From Bog-105 sp965277435 (GTDB lineage Bacteria; Acidobacteriota; Terriglobia; Bryobacterales; Bryobacteraceae), in assembly GCA_965277435.1 (NCBI GenBank), contig OZ255821.1:1984001-2048000 (forward strand): DNA of 64,000 nt, written 5' to 3'. The position numbers and the translations under genes were made by a program. The notes beneath the pieces are model-generated. The model did no database searches, had not been told where the DNA came from, and saw only the letters and a program-made list of their open reading frames with translations. This document shows positions 6,713 to 16,329 of the stretch, piece by piece (position 1 is the first letter of the stretch; each line of letters opens with the position of its first letter).

Positions 6713-8872
6713 TTACGGCAGCGATACCCGGTATAGGTTCCGGTGCATCGTGGTCTTCACATACGCAAACACCGAGACATCTTTGCCCGGCACAAGATCC
6801 GCGCGCGGCGCCACTCTCGCGCCCGGAACTACACTCGCTTCGTCGAGCGGCTTTATCCCGCCCCCCGGCAAATCAGGCAGTTTTTCTCCCGGATCCAGCG
6901 GAATCGCCAGGCTTCGCCCCGGGTTCAGCCGAGTCGCTTCCTCCACTGGAACTAAAAGAAATATCCCATCCGATGACCAGCTAGGAACGCAATAGCTCGA
7001 GCAAATGCGACGCGACCGTCCTCCATCCACCGGAATCGCCATCACCCCTACGCTCTGGTCGCTTGGAACCGTACCGGTCGCAATCACCCATCGCCGCCCC
7101 GGCGATATGCTCATCAAGTTATGAATCGGATACGGGACCACTTTCGAGCGGCGGGATCCGTCCGCATTCATCCGCTCCAGGTAATTAAATCTTCCTTCGT
7201 TGAACTGGAATAAAATTTGCCCCCGCGCCCCGAAGTGCGCAAATATCTCGCCGGAATTGCCAATCCTGCTGGCAGGGGCGCTTCGGTCCACCGGCGCTAA
7301 CCACAATTGCGACGCTCCGCCCGGCGTACCCGCCGTCGAGTACACCACTTGCTTCCCATCCGGCGACACGTCATACGCAAACATGGAGGTCCCGGGAAAT
7401 ACCGCTTCGCTCTTCCCGGTCGCGATCTCCACGCGCCATAGCTCCGTCCCCGTGCCGGCCGACTGACGCCGCAGAAGATAGTACAGCCACTTGTCGTCGT
7501 CTTGAAAAGAAGGGGGCGAAACGCCCGCCACGATTTCTCCTTCTGACGATAAGCAGCGCTCTCCCTTTGCGTCGTGGAACCAGATCGTGCTTTCCTGCCC
7601 TCCCATGGACGTGATCAGCGATCGGCCATCCCGCTCCACCGCCACGCCCTCCTCTTCATTGGGACCAAAAGTGATCTGCTCCGGCCGTCCGTTCGGATAA
7701 CGCTGCCGCCACAGGTGACTCTGTCCTTCGATCGCTACACTGAAGTACATCCACGAACCATCTGGCGACCAACCGGCAGACGTGCACCCGCCCTCCGGCC
7801 CGATTTGTCTCGCCGTAAAGCGTCCGTTCAGCGAAATCAGCCGGCACGGTCCCCATCCTCCTTGCGCCGTCATCTCGACCACCAAAGCCGACTCCCGGTC
7901 CGGCGAAGCATAGGAAAAATGCGCCATCGCACGCTCGTGCGCCGGAAAATACAGCGCGCGAAAATCCCCGTGCGTTAGCGTCCCGGTCACGACTCCCATG
8001 TGCACACCCGAACGCACTTCCGAATAGAGCACTTGCTTTCGGTCGAGCCAGCTCAGCCCCGCTGCGTTCTTCAGTAGCAGCTGGGAATCGCCCCCCAAAA
8101 CCGAAACGCGATATGTCTCCCAATTCGGAGGCGCGAGTACCGTGTAGGCAATCTCGTCCCCGTCCGGCGAAAAGGCCACGTTGTATTTCAGCCGTCCGTC
8201 CTCGGTCACGCGCTTGGCTTCGCCATTGGGCAGCACTTTCACCCAAATCTCGTCAGCTGTCAGAAAACTGCTGTTTCCGCGAATGAACGCCACCATCCGG
8301 CCGTCCCGCGACAAAGCAGGTGCTAGCGCCGAATCCGTAAAATCGGTGAGCCGGGTGTACTTTACTCCAGCCTGAGGAACGCCGCGCGACAGAAAGATGA
8401 CGACGCCCGCTACTGCCAACACGACGCCGAGGGCTGCCGCGACGGGCCACAGAGAATACTTTCGCTTTACCGGCAGCGGTGTTAACACGGCGGCTTCGGT
8501 CGGTTCGACTTTCGCGGCAGTTTCCGAATTAGACCCGTTCGACGGCTCCACTACGCTTGCAATGAACCGGTAACCCTGTTTCGGCAGAGTTTCGATGTAC
8601 AGCGGTTTCGAAACTCCATCGCGTAGCGCGACCCGGATTTGTCGGACGCAATAATTCAGCCCTTGATCGAATTCGACGAACGTCGTATCGCCCCAGACTC
8701 GCCCGCGCAAGTGTTCTCGGGAAACGATCACACCAGGCTGCTCGAGAAGAATGGCTAACACGCGCAGCGGTTGCGGTTGGATCTTGACCGGCCAGCCTTC
8801 GCGCAGCAGTTTCCCAGACTCGCGATCGAATTCGTACTCGCCGAACCGAAGCCGCCCGTTGCCGCCGCCCAT
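6713..8872 (-). CDS. Winged-helix regulator fused to TolB-like beta-propeller, membrane-anchored
   Basis: A 719-residue one-component membrane regulator resembling CadC/ToxR-type proteins. Residues ~8-107 form an OmpR/PhoB-type winged helix (FGEYEFDRESGKLL, then VIVSREHLRGRVWG, and PLYIETLPKQGYRFIA as the C-terminal wing). A Pro/Glu-rich linker leads to one transmembrane helix at ~141-162. The remaining ~550 residues are WD40/TolB-like repeats with recurring P-A-L-S-x-D-G, FSPDGDEIAY and SPDGKQVVYS blades, placed outside the membrane. Such fusions are common in acidobacteria; targets and ligands are unknown. Divergent from the ScyD/E-like gene, so that gene may be a target (inference). Confidence 0.9.
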   Translation of the reverse strand: MGGGNGRLRFGEYEFDRESGKLLREGWPVKIQPQPLRVLAILLEQPGVIVSREHLRGRVWGDTTFVEFDQGLNYCVRQIRVALRDGVSKPLYIETLPKQGYRFIASVVEPSNGSNSETAAKVEPTEAAVLTPLPVKRKYSLWPVAAALGVVLAVAGVVIFLSRGVPQAGVKYTRLTDFTDSALAPALSRDGRMVAFIRGNSSFLTADEIWVKVLPNGEAKRVTEDGRLKYNVAFSPDGDEIAYTVLAPPNWETYRVSVLGGDSQLLLKNAAGLSWLDRKQVLYSEVRSGVHMGVVTGTLTHGDFRALYFPAHERAMAHFSYASPDRESALVVEMTAQGGWGPCRLISLNGRFTARQIGPEGGCTSAGWSPDGSWMYFSVAIEGQSHLWRQRYPNGRPEQITFGPNEEEGVAVERDGRSLITSMGGQESTIWFHDAKGERCLSSEGEIVAGVSPPSFQDDDKWLYYLLRRQSAGTGTELWRVEIATGKSEAVFPGTSMFAYDVSPDGKQVVYSTAGTPGGASQLWLAPVDRSAPASRIGNSGEIFAHFGARGQILFQFNEGRFNYLERMNADGSRRSKVVPYPIHNLMSISPGRRWVIATGTVPSDQSVGVMAIPVDGGRSRRICSSYCVPSWSSDGIFLLVPVEEATRLNPGRSLAIPLDPGEKLPDLPGGGIKPLDEASVVPGARVAPRADLVPGKDVSVFAYVKTTMHRNLYRVSLP

Positions 8873-9062
8873 GGGGAATCCGTTGTCTGTAGAAGTTTAC
8901 ACCCTCAGGAAACTACCGGTGCTCGCTCAATTCGAAAGGAATCCTAGATTTGCGCCCTCATGTGAAATGAGGAAGAACTCACGCTTGAATCGGCCCGATG
9001 TGTGGCATCGTCATTCTCGCAACGCGCCTTGATGCGTCGTTGCCCTACTTGGGAGGATCAAA

Positions 9063-10193
9063 GTGCATTCAACTTCGCTAGTCTCTGTATTCCTGACTGC
9101 GGGACTTATGTCGGCGCTCGCGCCCGCAACCGCTAGGGCGCAGCAGCCAACCACCTTTACCGTCTATGCTTCGGGTTTGGAAGGACCTCGCGGCCTTCGA
9201 TTCGGCCCCGACGGCGACTTGTATGTGGCAGAAGCCGGGACCGGCGGAAAGACTAGCACCGGAAGCGCTTGTCAGCAGGTTCCGTCCCCGGTCGGACCCT
9301 ATACCGGAGGCAAAACCGCCAGAATTTCCAAAATCACGCAGGACGGAAAGCGAATCACCGCAGCTTCCGGTTTCCCCTCAACGATGGATCACATGGGCGA
9401 TGTCATTGGCGTTGCCGATGTAACGTTCCTGGACGGCTCGCTCTACGCGCTCGTCGCTGGGGGTGGTTGCTCCCATGGCAACCCGGACAGCCCCACCGGC
9501 ATCGCACGCGTCGATCAAGCCACCGGTCAATGGACTCTTATCGCTAACATCGGCGCTTATCTCAAAGCCCATCCCGCCAAGTACGAAAGCCCCGATGACT
9601 TTGAACCCGATGGAACTCTCTACAGCATGATTTCGGTCGATGGCCGCCTGTTCGCCATTGAGCCGAACCATGGCCAAATGCTGTCGGTCTCCCAAAACGG
9701 AGTGATCAGACAGGCTATCGATATCTCTGCTTCGCAGGGCCACATCGTTCCTACATCGGTCGCCGAACGAAACGGCATCTTCTACGTGGGCAATCTGAAC
9801 CTCTTCCCCATCGATCCCCAGTGGGCGCGCATTCTGACGATCTCAAAACGCGGTTACGACGATGACGTTGCGCCCGGCTTTGACAACGACGGACGCGGCT
9901 ATCATGTCGTCAGTTCGAAGGCGGGATTTACCACGGTAGTGGCCGTCGACTTCGGGCCGGACGGTTTACTCTATGCCCTTGAACTCTCCACCGCTTCAGG
10001 CAATCCAACTCCAGGCGCAGGCAAAGTGGTGCGCGTGAAGAGGTCGGGCGAGATCGAGGACGTCATTATCGGTCTGTCCGTGCCCGCCGGCATGACCTTC
10101 GGACCGGACGGCCGCCTCTACATATCTAATCTGGGCGCCGCCCCGCCCGGAGCCGGACAAATTCTGCGCTTTGACATCACGCCAGGCTGGTAA
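9063..10193 (+). CDS. Secreted ScyD/ScyE-like beta-propeller protein
   Basis: A 376-residue exported protein: signal peptide of ~26 residues ending in ATARA-Q, then repeated blades with PDGDLYVAEAGTGG, PDGLLYALE and GPDGRLYISNLG motifs. These match the ScyD/ScyE family (named from the cyanobacterial scytonemin cluster) and NHL/SMP-30-type propellers. No scytonemin genes surround it, so the name does not imply that pathway. The start is GTG at 9063, with GGGAGG 7-8 nt upstream. It is followed by a small hairpin before a convergent gene. Function unknown; a periplasmic binding or lactonase-like role is possible. Confidence 0.85.
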   Translation: MHSTSLVSVFLTAGLMSALAPATARAQQPTTFTVYASGLEGPRGLRFGPDGDLYVAEAGTGGKTSTGSACQQVPSPVGPYTGGKTARISKITQDGKRITAASGFPSTMDHMGDVIGVADVTFLDGSLYALVAGGGCSHGNPDSPTGIARVDQATGQWTLIANIGAYLKAHPAKYESPDDFEPDGTLYSMISVDGRLFAIEPNHGQMLSVSQNGVIRQAIDISASQGHIVPTSVAERNGIFYVGNLNLFPIDPQWARILTISKRGYDDDVAPGFDNDGRGYHVVSSKAGFTTVVAVDFGPDGLLYALELSTASGNPTPGAGKVVRVKRSGEIEDVIIGLSVPAGMTFGPDGRLYISNLGAAPPGAGQILRFDITPGW

Positions 10194-10220
10194 GGTAAAG
10201 CGGGTTATCACTCCGCGAGG

Positions 10221-10237
10221 GCCGATTGCCGATCGGC
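10221..10237. terminator. Candidate bidirectional terminator hairpin
   Basis: GCCGAT (10221-10226), a 5-nt loop and ATCGGC (10232-10237), between the stops of two convergent genes. On the plus strand TCTACCTTT follows. The T run is weak, so the call rests mainly on position. Confidence 0.4.
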
Positions 10238-10238
10238 T

Positions 10239-11771
10239 CTACCTTTCAAGCCGCGATCTCACAATCCGCAAATCCCCCGCCACTAAACGCAAAGTGCTCG
10301 CCTCGTACACCACAAATCGCTCATCCTCAAACGCCGGCTTCACCGGTTTCTCTGCTATCACCCACCGGCCCTTCTCAAATACGTAATAATCAATCGGCAG
10401 TCCTAATAATCTCTGCAACCCCGCCCCAGTCAGCGGCGGCTTGTCCATCGTATCCTTCCATCGCGACCACCACTCCTGCGCCAGTTCCGCACTCGAGTTC
10501 ACCGCCGCTCCGCTCATCCAATCCACCCACAGCGCTCGCCGCGACCGCGCCCGAAACACGCCCGGATACAAAGCACGTCCGGCATCGGGAAACAAGAAGA
10601 CAGAACTGCCCCAGGTATTCTCTTCCGCCCAAGCCGCCATTTGCGTCATGGAAGCACCATCGACACGCGACGGCCGGTTAACCGCATTCCAGCTCAATAC
10701 CAGCAGACACGGAACCAGCCAGACGCAGGCCTCCGCCCGCCGCCCACGCTGCCAGGCCAGCACGCACGCCATGGCACCAGCCAGCCAAACCAGCAGCACC
10801 AGGTAACTCAGACTACGTGTTACGTCGAGCCGCAACGCCAATGGCCAGCGCAGCTGCTCCACGAGCAAGCCAGACAACGGTATCGACAGCAAACCGAGGC
10901 AGGGCAGCAGCGTAAACAGCCAGCGGCATTCCCGATTCAGTAACGGCCAAAGACGCGTCACCGCCGCAATGCCAATGACGAACAACGCTACATAGAAATA
11001 GACCGCCCCAAGCGGCCACAGCGAAACCCAACCCGCCGGCACGCGAAGCCTCTCGATCGATGCAACAGCCGCTGACATCCGCTCGAATAGGCGCGGCGTA
11101 TCCGGCGCACCCGGCTGCAGTTGCGCCAGATTGGCCAGCAATAATCCGAACACCAGCAGCACCGGCAGCATCGGGCGAAGTAACTTGCGCAATTTTCGAT
11201 CAAATAGAAACGCCACCAGCACCAGCAGCCAGAAAGGTCCCGCCACCACCGGATCGTAGAGAAACCCAAGACCCGCGAACAGCCCTGCCAGCAGTGGTTT
11301 GAGCCGGGTCAGACAGCCCATTGCCAGCCACACCAGACCCAGCGCCATCGCGCGCGGCACCGGTTCCGGCTCAATAAGCAACGCAGCGCTGCCCGGAAGA
11401 AATGTCCCGAGATGCACAAAGGCCGATACCAGCAACGCCTGCCAGTTCCCCAGTCCGGCCGAGCGAGCGACGAGCAAAAGACCCAACAAACCTGCCAGCC
11501 GGCCTAGCAGTTGCTGCCCAACCAGCACCGGATAGAAATCAAGCTTCGCCACACGATGAATAAACAGCGTGACCTCGTCGTAGGCGGTGAAACTAACGTT
11601 CGGATGGGCGGCGATCAAGTCGCGCGAGAGATAACCGGGCGCGTCCAGATGTTCCAGGATCGGAAGATAAAGCTGGCTGCTTCCATGCAGATAGGTGTGC
11701 CCGGGGAAGTAACTGAACTCGAGCGCCCCGACCGTTAAAAATCCGAGTACGAGCAGCAGGGCGCGCCACAT
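10239..11771 (-). CDS. Polytopic membrane protein (GT-C-like, unknown)
   Basis: A 510-residue protein with about ten hydrophobic segments and a soluble C-terminal tail of ~130 residues. The loop after the first helix (YFPGHTYLHGSSQLYLPILE) and the FTAYDEVT...YPVLVGQQL segment recall GT-C-type or DUF6798-like membrane proteins, but I cannot assign a substrate. Its ATG overlaps the TAA of the TPR gene by one base (TAATG), a sign of translational coupling. It is probably transcribed with the TPR protein and perhaps the TonB receptor upstream. Confidence 0.75.
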   Translation of the reverse strand: MWRALLLVLGFLTVGALEFSYFPGHTYLHGSSQLYLPILEHLDAPGYLSRDLIAAHPNVSFTAYDEVTLFIHRVAKLDFYPVLVGQQLLGRLAGLLGLLLVARSAGLGNWQALLVSAFVHLGTFLPGSAALLIEPEPVPRAMALGLVWLAMGCLTRLKPLLAGLFAGLGFLYDPVVAGPFWLLVLVAFLFDRKLRKLLRPMLPVLLVFGLLLANLAQLQPGAPDTPRLFERMSAAVASIERLRVPAGWVSLWPLGAVYFYVALFVIGIAAVTRLWPLLNRECRWLFTLLPCLGLLSIPLSGLLVEQLRWPLALRLDVTRSLSYLVLLVWLAGAMACVLAWQRGRRAEACVWLVPCLLVLSWNAVNRPSRVDGASMTQMAAWAEENTWGSSVFLFPDAGRALYPGVFRARSRRALWVDWMSGAAVNSSAELAQEWWSRWKDTMDKPPLTGAGLQRLLGLPIDYYVFEKGRWVIAEKPVKPAFEDERFVVYEASTLRLVAGDLRIVRSRLER

Positions 11772-12460
11772 TACTGGGCTGGCGTTTTATCCAGTTGTTG
11801 CTTCGCCCAGACGCGATCGGGATCGAGTTTCAGAGCCGTGGTAAAAGCCTGGCGTGCTTCGCCGTTCCGATTGGCTTTGTGCAGGATCACGCCTTTCCAC
11901 AAATACCCGTCCGCCAGCTTAGGATCGAGTGCAATGGCTTTATCGATGTCTTTCAACGCAAGATCGGTTCCGCCTCCCATCTGAGCGGGCAGATAAAAAT
12001 TGCCAATCCCGCGGCTTACGTAAGCCAGCGCCAGCTTTCCGTCCAGGCTGATCGCTTTATTGATTTCGTCGCGCGCGCAACTGCCGTACTTGAGCGCCCC
12101 CATCAAAGGGTTAGCTGGAATGACCTGCCCACACAGCGCTCCCAGCAAGCGATGGTATTCGGCATTTGACTCGTTCGTGGCAACCGCTTTCTTGGCCATC
12201 TCGAGACCCGCCACTGCATACGATTCCGACTTCTTCTTATCTCGCGTTTCTAACGCCACCTCGGCCGCATACGAGTTCCCCAGCGCCGCCGTATACGGAG
12301 CGTTTGCATGCGCAATCAAACTGTCGAGCGCCTGCAGATTTTGTTGATCGCGCGCTTTTATTAGAGCCGGATCAACCGAGCTCGCCAGCAGCGTTGCCGA
12401 GACCCCAAAACAAACCGCGGCTGCCAGCCCGCGGGGGAACGAAAAACAATTCAGTCTCAA
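11771..12460 (-). CDS. Secreted TPR-repeat protein
   Basis: A 229-residue protein with a signal peptide (to about residue 26, after ATLLASS) and tetratricopeptide-type helices. The clearest repeats are ALKDIDKAIALDPKLADGYL and KANRNGEARQAFTTALKLDP near the C-terminus. Start is TTG at 12460; no nearby ATG keeps the signal peptide. It lies 34 bp behind the TonB receptor and is coupled to the membrane-protein gene, which suggests an envelope role for the three genes (inference). Confidence 0.8.
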   Translation of the reverse strand: MRLNCFSFPRGLAAAVCFGVSATLLASSVDPALIKARDQQNLQALDSLIAHANAPYTAALGNSYAAEVALETRDKKKSESYAVAGLEMAKKAVATNESNAEYHRLLGALCGQVIPANPLMGALKYGSCARDEINKAISLDGKLALAYVSRGIGNFYLPAQMGGGTDLALKDIDKAIALDPKLADGYLWKGVILHKANRNGEARQAFTTALKLDPDRVWAKQQLDKTPAQ

Positions 12461-12494
12461 ATCACGATTCTAACGGCTCCCCGTCACTGGACCC

Positions 12495-15400
12495 TCAAAA
12501 ACTCACTCGCAATGCCAGTTGCAGCGTGCGCGGATCGGTCGCGCCGGTCACCTGCCCAAAATTCGCACTGCCTACCGAAGTCGAAATCGATGTATACGAA
12601 AGATGGTTCGGGAAGTTATACAGCTCCGCTCGAAAGTTCGCGCGCACGCGCTCGGTGATCGGGAACGATTTCTGCAGCGACGCGTCCCAGTTGTTAAACC
12701 ACGGCGCATAAATCGCGTAAGCCCCCAGATTGCCGAACGTTCCCGCCGTGGCCGGTGCGAACGCCAGTGGGTTCAGGTACTGTCTTCGACTTGTCGATAA
12801 CAGCGCATCTCCCACGATGTTGGGCCGCTGGCTGCCGGTAATCCCGATGCCCGCCTGATCGGTCGGAACCGTGACATTCAGCGGCAGTCCGCTCTGCACC
12901 GTCGTCACACCCGACATCTGCCAACCTCCCAGCACCTTCTGGTACCAGGTCCGGCCATCCAGCCAGAACGGGAACGGATACACATAACTCACAACTAAAA
13001 TTTGATTCCGGTTGTAACTCGACGGACCCCAGTCTCCGCGTAAGTTGTAACTATTTTCCGGTTGATAGTTATAGGCATTCGCATCCGTTGTGCCTTTCGA
13101 CCAGGTGTACGCCACATTAATCAAGCCGCCCTGATGGAATTGCTTGCGGAACTGCGCCTGTAGTGAGTTGTAGATAAAATTCGCGCCCGTGTTGTATTGG
13201 TAAATGTCCGCATAACCCGGAAACGGCCGCAAGGCATTTACGTTGACCCCGGGATTGGCTTGCAGCGTGCCGGGCTGCAGTTGATTCACGTCCTGCTGGT
13301 ACGAAAGATTCGACGCGCTCGATCCGATGTAGTTTACCTCCAGAATCGAATCCCGGCCGAGTTTCTGCTGCACTCCGAAACTCCAGTTCATCGTGCGCGG
13401 CACTTTCATATCGAGAAAGTGCGAATTATTAATCGTACTGGGGAAATTTTGAACGGCGCCGCTCTGCGGGTTTTCAACATTGCCGTTGTAAATCACTGTT
13501 TGCTGGACAAACGGTGGATTATTGACAGCGCTAAAAATAAAGTTTCCTTCCACCCGCTCGTAGAAGATTCCATACCCTCCACGCAGGATTGTGCTCTGCT
13601 TGCCGGTTAGATCGTAAGCGAAACCGATCCGCGGCTGCCAGGTATTCCATTGCGTGTTGGCTGTTCCTTTCGGCAGATTGTGAAACAGCGCGAGTACCGC
13701 CGGATCTGTGGTAATTCCAGGAATCCGGTCAATTGCCGCTTGCGGAAAACCGTTTCCACCGAGCACCAGCCCGTTATAAATGTTGCCGCTGTTTGCCAGG
13801 ATCGCTCCATTCACCGGATTCAGCCGTACCGCTTGTGCTGGATTGAAATACTGCGGCAGAAAAGCCGTCGTGTTGTTCAGCGCGCTATATTGCGGTTGCA
13901 TATACGCCCACCGCACACCCAGATTCACTGTCAAGCGATCGTTGATCTTCCAGTTGTCCTGCACGTATGGCTCGACTTGCGAGAACCGGTACCAGCCCTG
14001 GCGCGTACTGCTTGCTTCGGTATACGAATAAAAATTTCCCAGCAGGCTGTCTGCGATCGCATTACCGGTTGTACCCAGCGCCCCCGGTGCGCGCGCCGTG
14101 TTATTAAAGATAAATGTTCCGTTGATCGCGGGCACGTTGTCCTGGTTCTTGCGGCTGCGCATGATCAGCACGCCCGCTTTTAAACTGTGATTCCCCAGTA
14201 TCTTCGAAAAGTCATCCTTCCAATCGAATATCCGGTTGAAGTTATTAAAGTTGAGCGGCGTCGCGGTCAGGCTGGTGAGATTCGCGATCTGTAAGCTCGG
14301 AATCGCATTCGATGCGTTGTAAATTGTCGGATACGTAAGCCCTTCCCCAGCCCGCGTGTAATCGCTGATGAACAGCGGATTGGCTGCAATACCAGTCTTC
14401 TCGAAAATTACATTTCCCGTGAAGCTGAATTGCGCGATATTTACCGTCGTCGGGTTCGGCACGTAAGTCCATTGCAGGCTCGTATTCGTGCCGGGAATAT
14501 CGCGATTGTAAGTGATGAGCTGCGTTAGATTCTGCACCGATGTGTAGTAATCACGGAAATAGTGGAAAGACAGCTGGTTCTTGCTGCTGATGTTGTAATC
14601 CACCTTGTACAGATATTCATTCGTGTTCAACGGCGACACTGTATTGAATACAAAGTTCCCACCCGATCCATTGAAGTTCGGCAAAGGATAGTTATCGAGC
14701 AGCCGCGCCGCATTCGGACTCCAGCGATTCTGCGGTACTTGCCCGTTCGCAAAAGGCTGGTTGGTTAGCGGGTCTTTCGGCCACTGCGCCACCGGCAGGC
14801 TCGAAAAGTTGCCACTCCTCTGTGCTAGCGACGGCACGGTCCACGTGTTCGTCGCTCCCTGCCGCAGCCGCTTGAAATCCTCGCCCACGAAGAAGAAAAG
14901 CTTGCTTCGGTCTTTGTTGAAAACCTTTGGAATGTAAATCGGTCCGCCGATATTCCAGCCGAAGTTATTGAAGCGCAATTCGGGAATCGTCAGTGCATTG
15001 TAGGCTCGTGCCTGAATGGCATCATTGCGGAAAAACTCATACCCTATTCCGTGGAAATCTGTTGTCCCGCTCTTCACGGCAATGCTTATCACAGCCCCGG
15101 CACTCCCGCCGTATTCCGCGCTGTAGTTCGACGTGAGCACACGGAACTCGGCAATCGCATCCGGATTGATGTTGATGAAATTGTTCCCGCCCCCGCCATT
15201 GTCTTTGTTGTCTGCGCCGTCCAGATACCACGAGAAGGTATCCGTGCGGCTCCCGTTGATCGACTGGCCGCTGTTATTTACTCCATAGCCCCCAAACAGC
15301 CCGAAGCCGCTGCTGTAAGTAGTCGAAACACCCGGCAGAAGCTGTAACAGTTGCGGAAAGTTCCTTCCATTCAATTGAATCTGGCTCGCCTGCGTCCCGG

Positions 15401-15806
15401 TAATCAGGTTGCTGATTTCGCCCGTGCTCGATTCCACCCGCACCGCATCGGCCTGCACCGTCACCGATTCGTTTACGTCTCCAACCTGCAGCGTCACGTT
15501 TACCGTTGCCTGCTGCGCGACGGTCACTTCTACCTTCGTCAAAACGAATTTCTTAAAACCGGGCGCGGTCGCCGATAGATTGTAGAAACCGATCGGCAGA
15601 TTCGAGATGACGTAATTGCCGTCTGCATTGGCCGTAGCCGAGCGGCTGAGTTTGGTCTCCTGGTTGACTACTGTGACCGTGGCGTTCGGAACGTTGGCCC
15701 CGGTCGAATCCTGGACCACCCCCAGTATCGACTGATTGTTCGTAGTCTGCCCAAACAGCGGCGCAGCGGCCAGTCCCGCCGCGACTATTAAAAGACGTCT
15801 CAACAT
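12495..15806 (-). CDS. Oar-like TonB-dependent receptor
   Basis: A 1,103-residue outer-membrane receptor. Signal peptide ends at ~LFGQ (residue ~20). Residues ~26-110 form a carboxypeptidase-regulatory-like beta-sandwich (GVVQDSTGANVPNATVTVVN, then YNLSATAPGFKKF). A plug domain follows (LNGRNFPQLLQLLPGVSTTY, WYLDGADNKDN) and then a long barrel ending in the aromatic residue of QLALRVSF, as needed for BAM insertion. Such Oar-like receptors are numerous in acidobacteria and are thought to import carbohydrates or other large substrates; the substrate here is unknown. GAGGTGAA stands 6 nt before ATG. Upstream, a CGATTG/CAATCG inverted repeat lies in the leader (about 15828-15848). Confidence 0.93.
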   Translation of the reverse strand: MLRRLLIVAAGLAAAPLFGQTTNNQSILGVVQDSTGANVPNATVTVVNQETKLSRSATANADGNYVISNLPIGFYNLSATAPGFKKFVLTKVEVTVAQQATVNVTLQVGDVNESVTVQADAVRVESSTGEISNLITGTQASQIQLNGRNFPQLLQLLPGVSTTYSSGFGLFGGYGVNNSGQSINGSRTDTFSWYLDGADNKDNGGGGNNFININPDAIAEFRVLTSNYSAEYGGSAGAVISIAVKSGTTDFHGIGYEFFRNDAIQARAYNALTIPELRFNNFGWNIGGPIYIPKVFNKDRSKLFFFVGEDFKRLRQGATNTWTVPSLAQRSGNFSSLPVAQWPKDPLTNQPFANGQVPQNRWSPNAARLLDNYPLPNFNGSGGNFVFNTVSPLNTNEYLYKVDYNISSKNQLSFHYFRDYYTSVQNLTQLITYNRDIPGTNTSLQWTYVPNPTTVNIAQFSFTGNVIFEKTGIAANPLFISDYTRAGEGLTYPTIYNASNAIPSLQIANLTSLTATPLNFNNFNRIFDWKDDFSKILGNHSLKAGVLIMRSRKNQDNVPAINGTFIFNNTARAPGALGTTGNAIADSLLGNFYSYTEASSTRQGWYRFSQVEPYVQDNWKINDRLTVNLGVRWAYMQPQYSALNNTTAFLPQYFNPAQAVRLNPVNGAILANSGNIYNGLVLGGNGFPQAAIDRIPGITTDPAVLALFHNLPKGTANTQWNTWQPRIGFAYDLTGKQSTILRGGYGIFYERVEGNFIFSAVNNPPFVQQTVIYNGNVENPQSGAVQNFPSTINNSHFLDMKVPRTMNWSFGVQQKLGRDSILEVNYIGSSASNLSYQQDVNQLQPGTLQANPGVNVNALRPFPGYADIYQYNTGANFIYNSLQAQFRKQFHQGGLINVAYTWSKGTTDANAYNYQPENSYNLRGDWGPSSYNRNQILVVSYVYPFPFWLDGRTWYQKVLGGWQMSGVTTVQSGLPLNVTVPTDQAGIGITGSQRPNIVGDALLSTSRRQYLNPLAFAPATAGTFGNLGAYAIYAPWFNNWDASLQKSFPITERVRANFRAELYNFPNHLSYTSISTSVGSANFGQVTGATDPRTLQLALRVSF

Positions 15807-15884
15807 AGAGCTTCACCTCAAGGTGTTTTCGATTGCAAGAAACAATCGGCTCTTATCCTATTACAAAGTGAAGCCGCACGAGAT

Positions 15885-15905
15885 GGCAGGCTGAAGTCTA
15901 CAGGG
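15885..15905 (-). repeat. REP-like short repeat (diverged)
   Basis: Degenerate reverse copy of the TAGGCTTCAGCCTGCC element found at 19226, 53378, 57068, 58109 and 58142. It lies in the intergenic region between the TonB receptor and padR. Confidence 0.5.
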
Positions 15906-15934
15906 CGGCAACCACATGGATGAAGGGTGCGGGC

Positions 15935-15963
15935 TTGACAGCTTCCCTGGTCTGGGCTATATG
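15935..15963 (+). promoter_or_regulatory. Sigma-70-type promoter of the PadR-ADOP operon
   Basis: TTGACA (15935-15940), an exact 17-nt spacer and TATATG (15958-15963), 21 bp before the PadR start codon. This is the clearest housekeeping promoter in the window. Its closeness to the start means a short leader, so a PadR dimer binding over the -10 region could block it (inference). Confidence 0.7.
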
Positions 15964-15984
15964 TAGTCTGGACTGGGGAAATAG

Positions 15985-16317
15985 ATGTCAGACGAATCGC
16001 CGCCGCTTTTACCAGGAACGCTTTACATGTTGATTCTGAGCACGCTGGCGTCCGGCCCGCTGCATGGGTATGCGATTGCGCGGCGGATCAAGCAGTGTTC
16101 GGCGGAAGTGCTGGAGGTGGACGAGGGTTCTTTGTATCCGGCGCTGAATCGCATGCTGGTCAAAGGGTGGCTGCGGGCGGAGTGGGGGACTTCGGAGACG
16201 AACCGGAAGGCCCGCTTCTATCAACTCACCAAGTTGGGCCGGAAGCAACTGGCGGCGGAAGCGGATCAATTTAACAAGCTGGTGACGGCTATTCAGCTGG
16301 TGATGAAGACGACCTGA
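15985..16317 (+). CDS. PadR-family transcriptional regulator
   Basis: A 110-residue winged-helix regulator (PadR, short subfamily). The pattern is LPGTLYMLILSTLASGPLHG, GYAIARRI, then EVDEGSLYPALNRMLVKGWL (recognition helix), and a KARFYQLTKLGRKQL wing. GGGGAAAT lies before ATG 15985. It is followed 12 bp later by an ADOP permease, an arrangement typical of acidobacteria in which PadR is taken to repress the permease. The effector is unknown. Confidence 0.92.
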   Translation: MSDESPPLLPGTLYMLILSTLASGPLHGYAIARRIKQCSAEVLEVDEGSLYPALNRMLVKGWLRAEWGTSETNRKARFYQLTKLGRKQLAAEADQFNKLVTAIQLVMKTT

Positions 16318-16329
16318 GGAAGGGATGCC

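Noticed and set aside
15807..15984. Replication origin at the strand-bias switch
   Set aside because: Only one poor partial DnaA-box match (TTATCC-TAT); no DnaA-box cluster, AT-rich unwinding region, dnaA, dnaN or gyr genes nearby.
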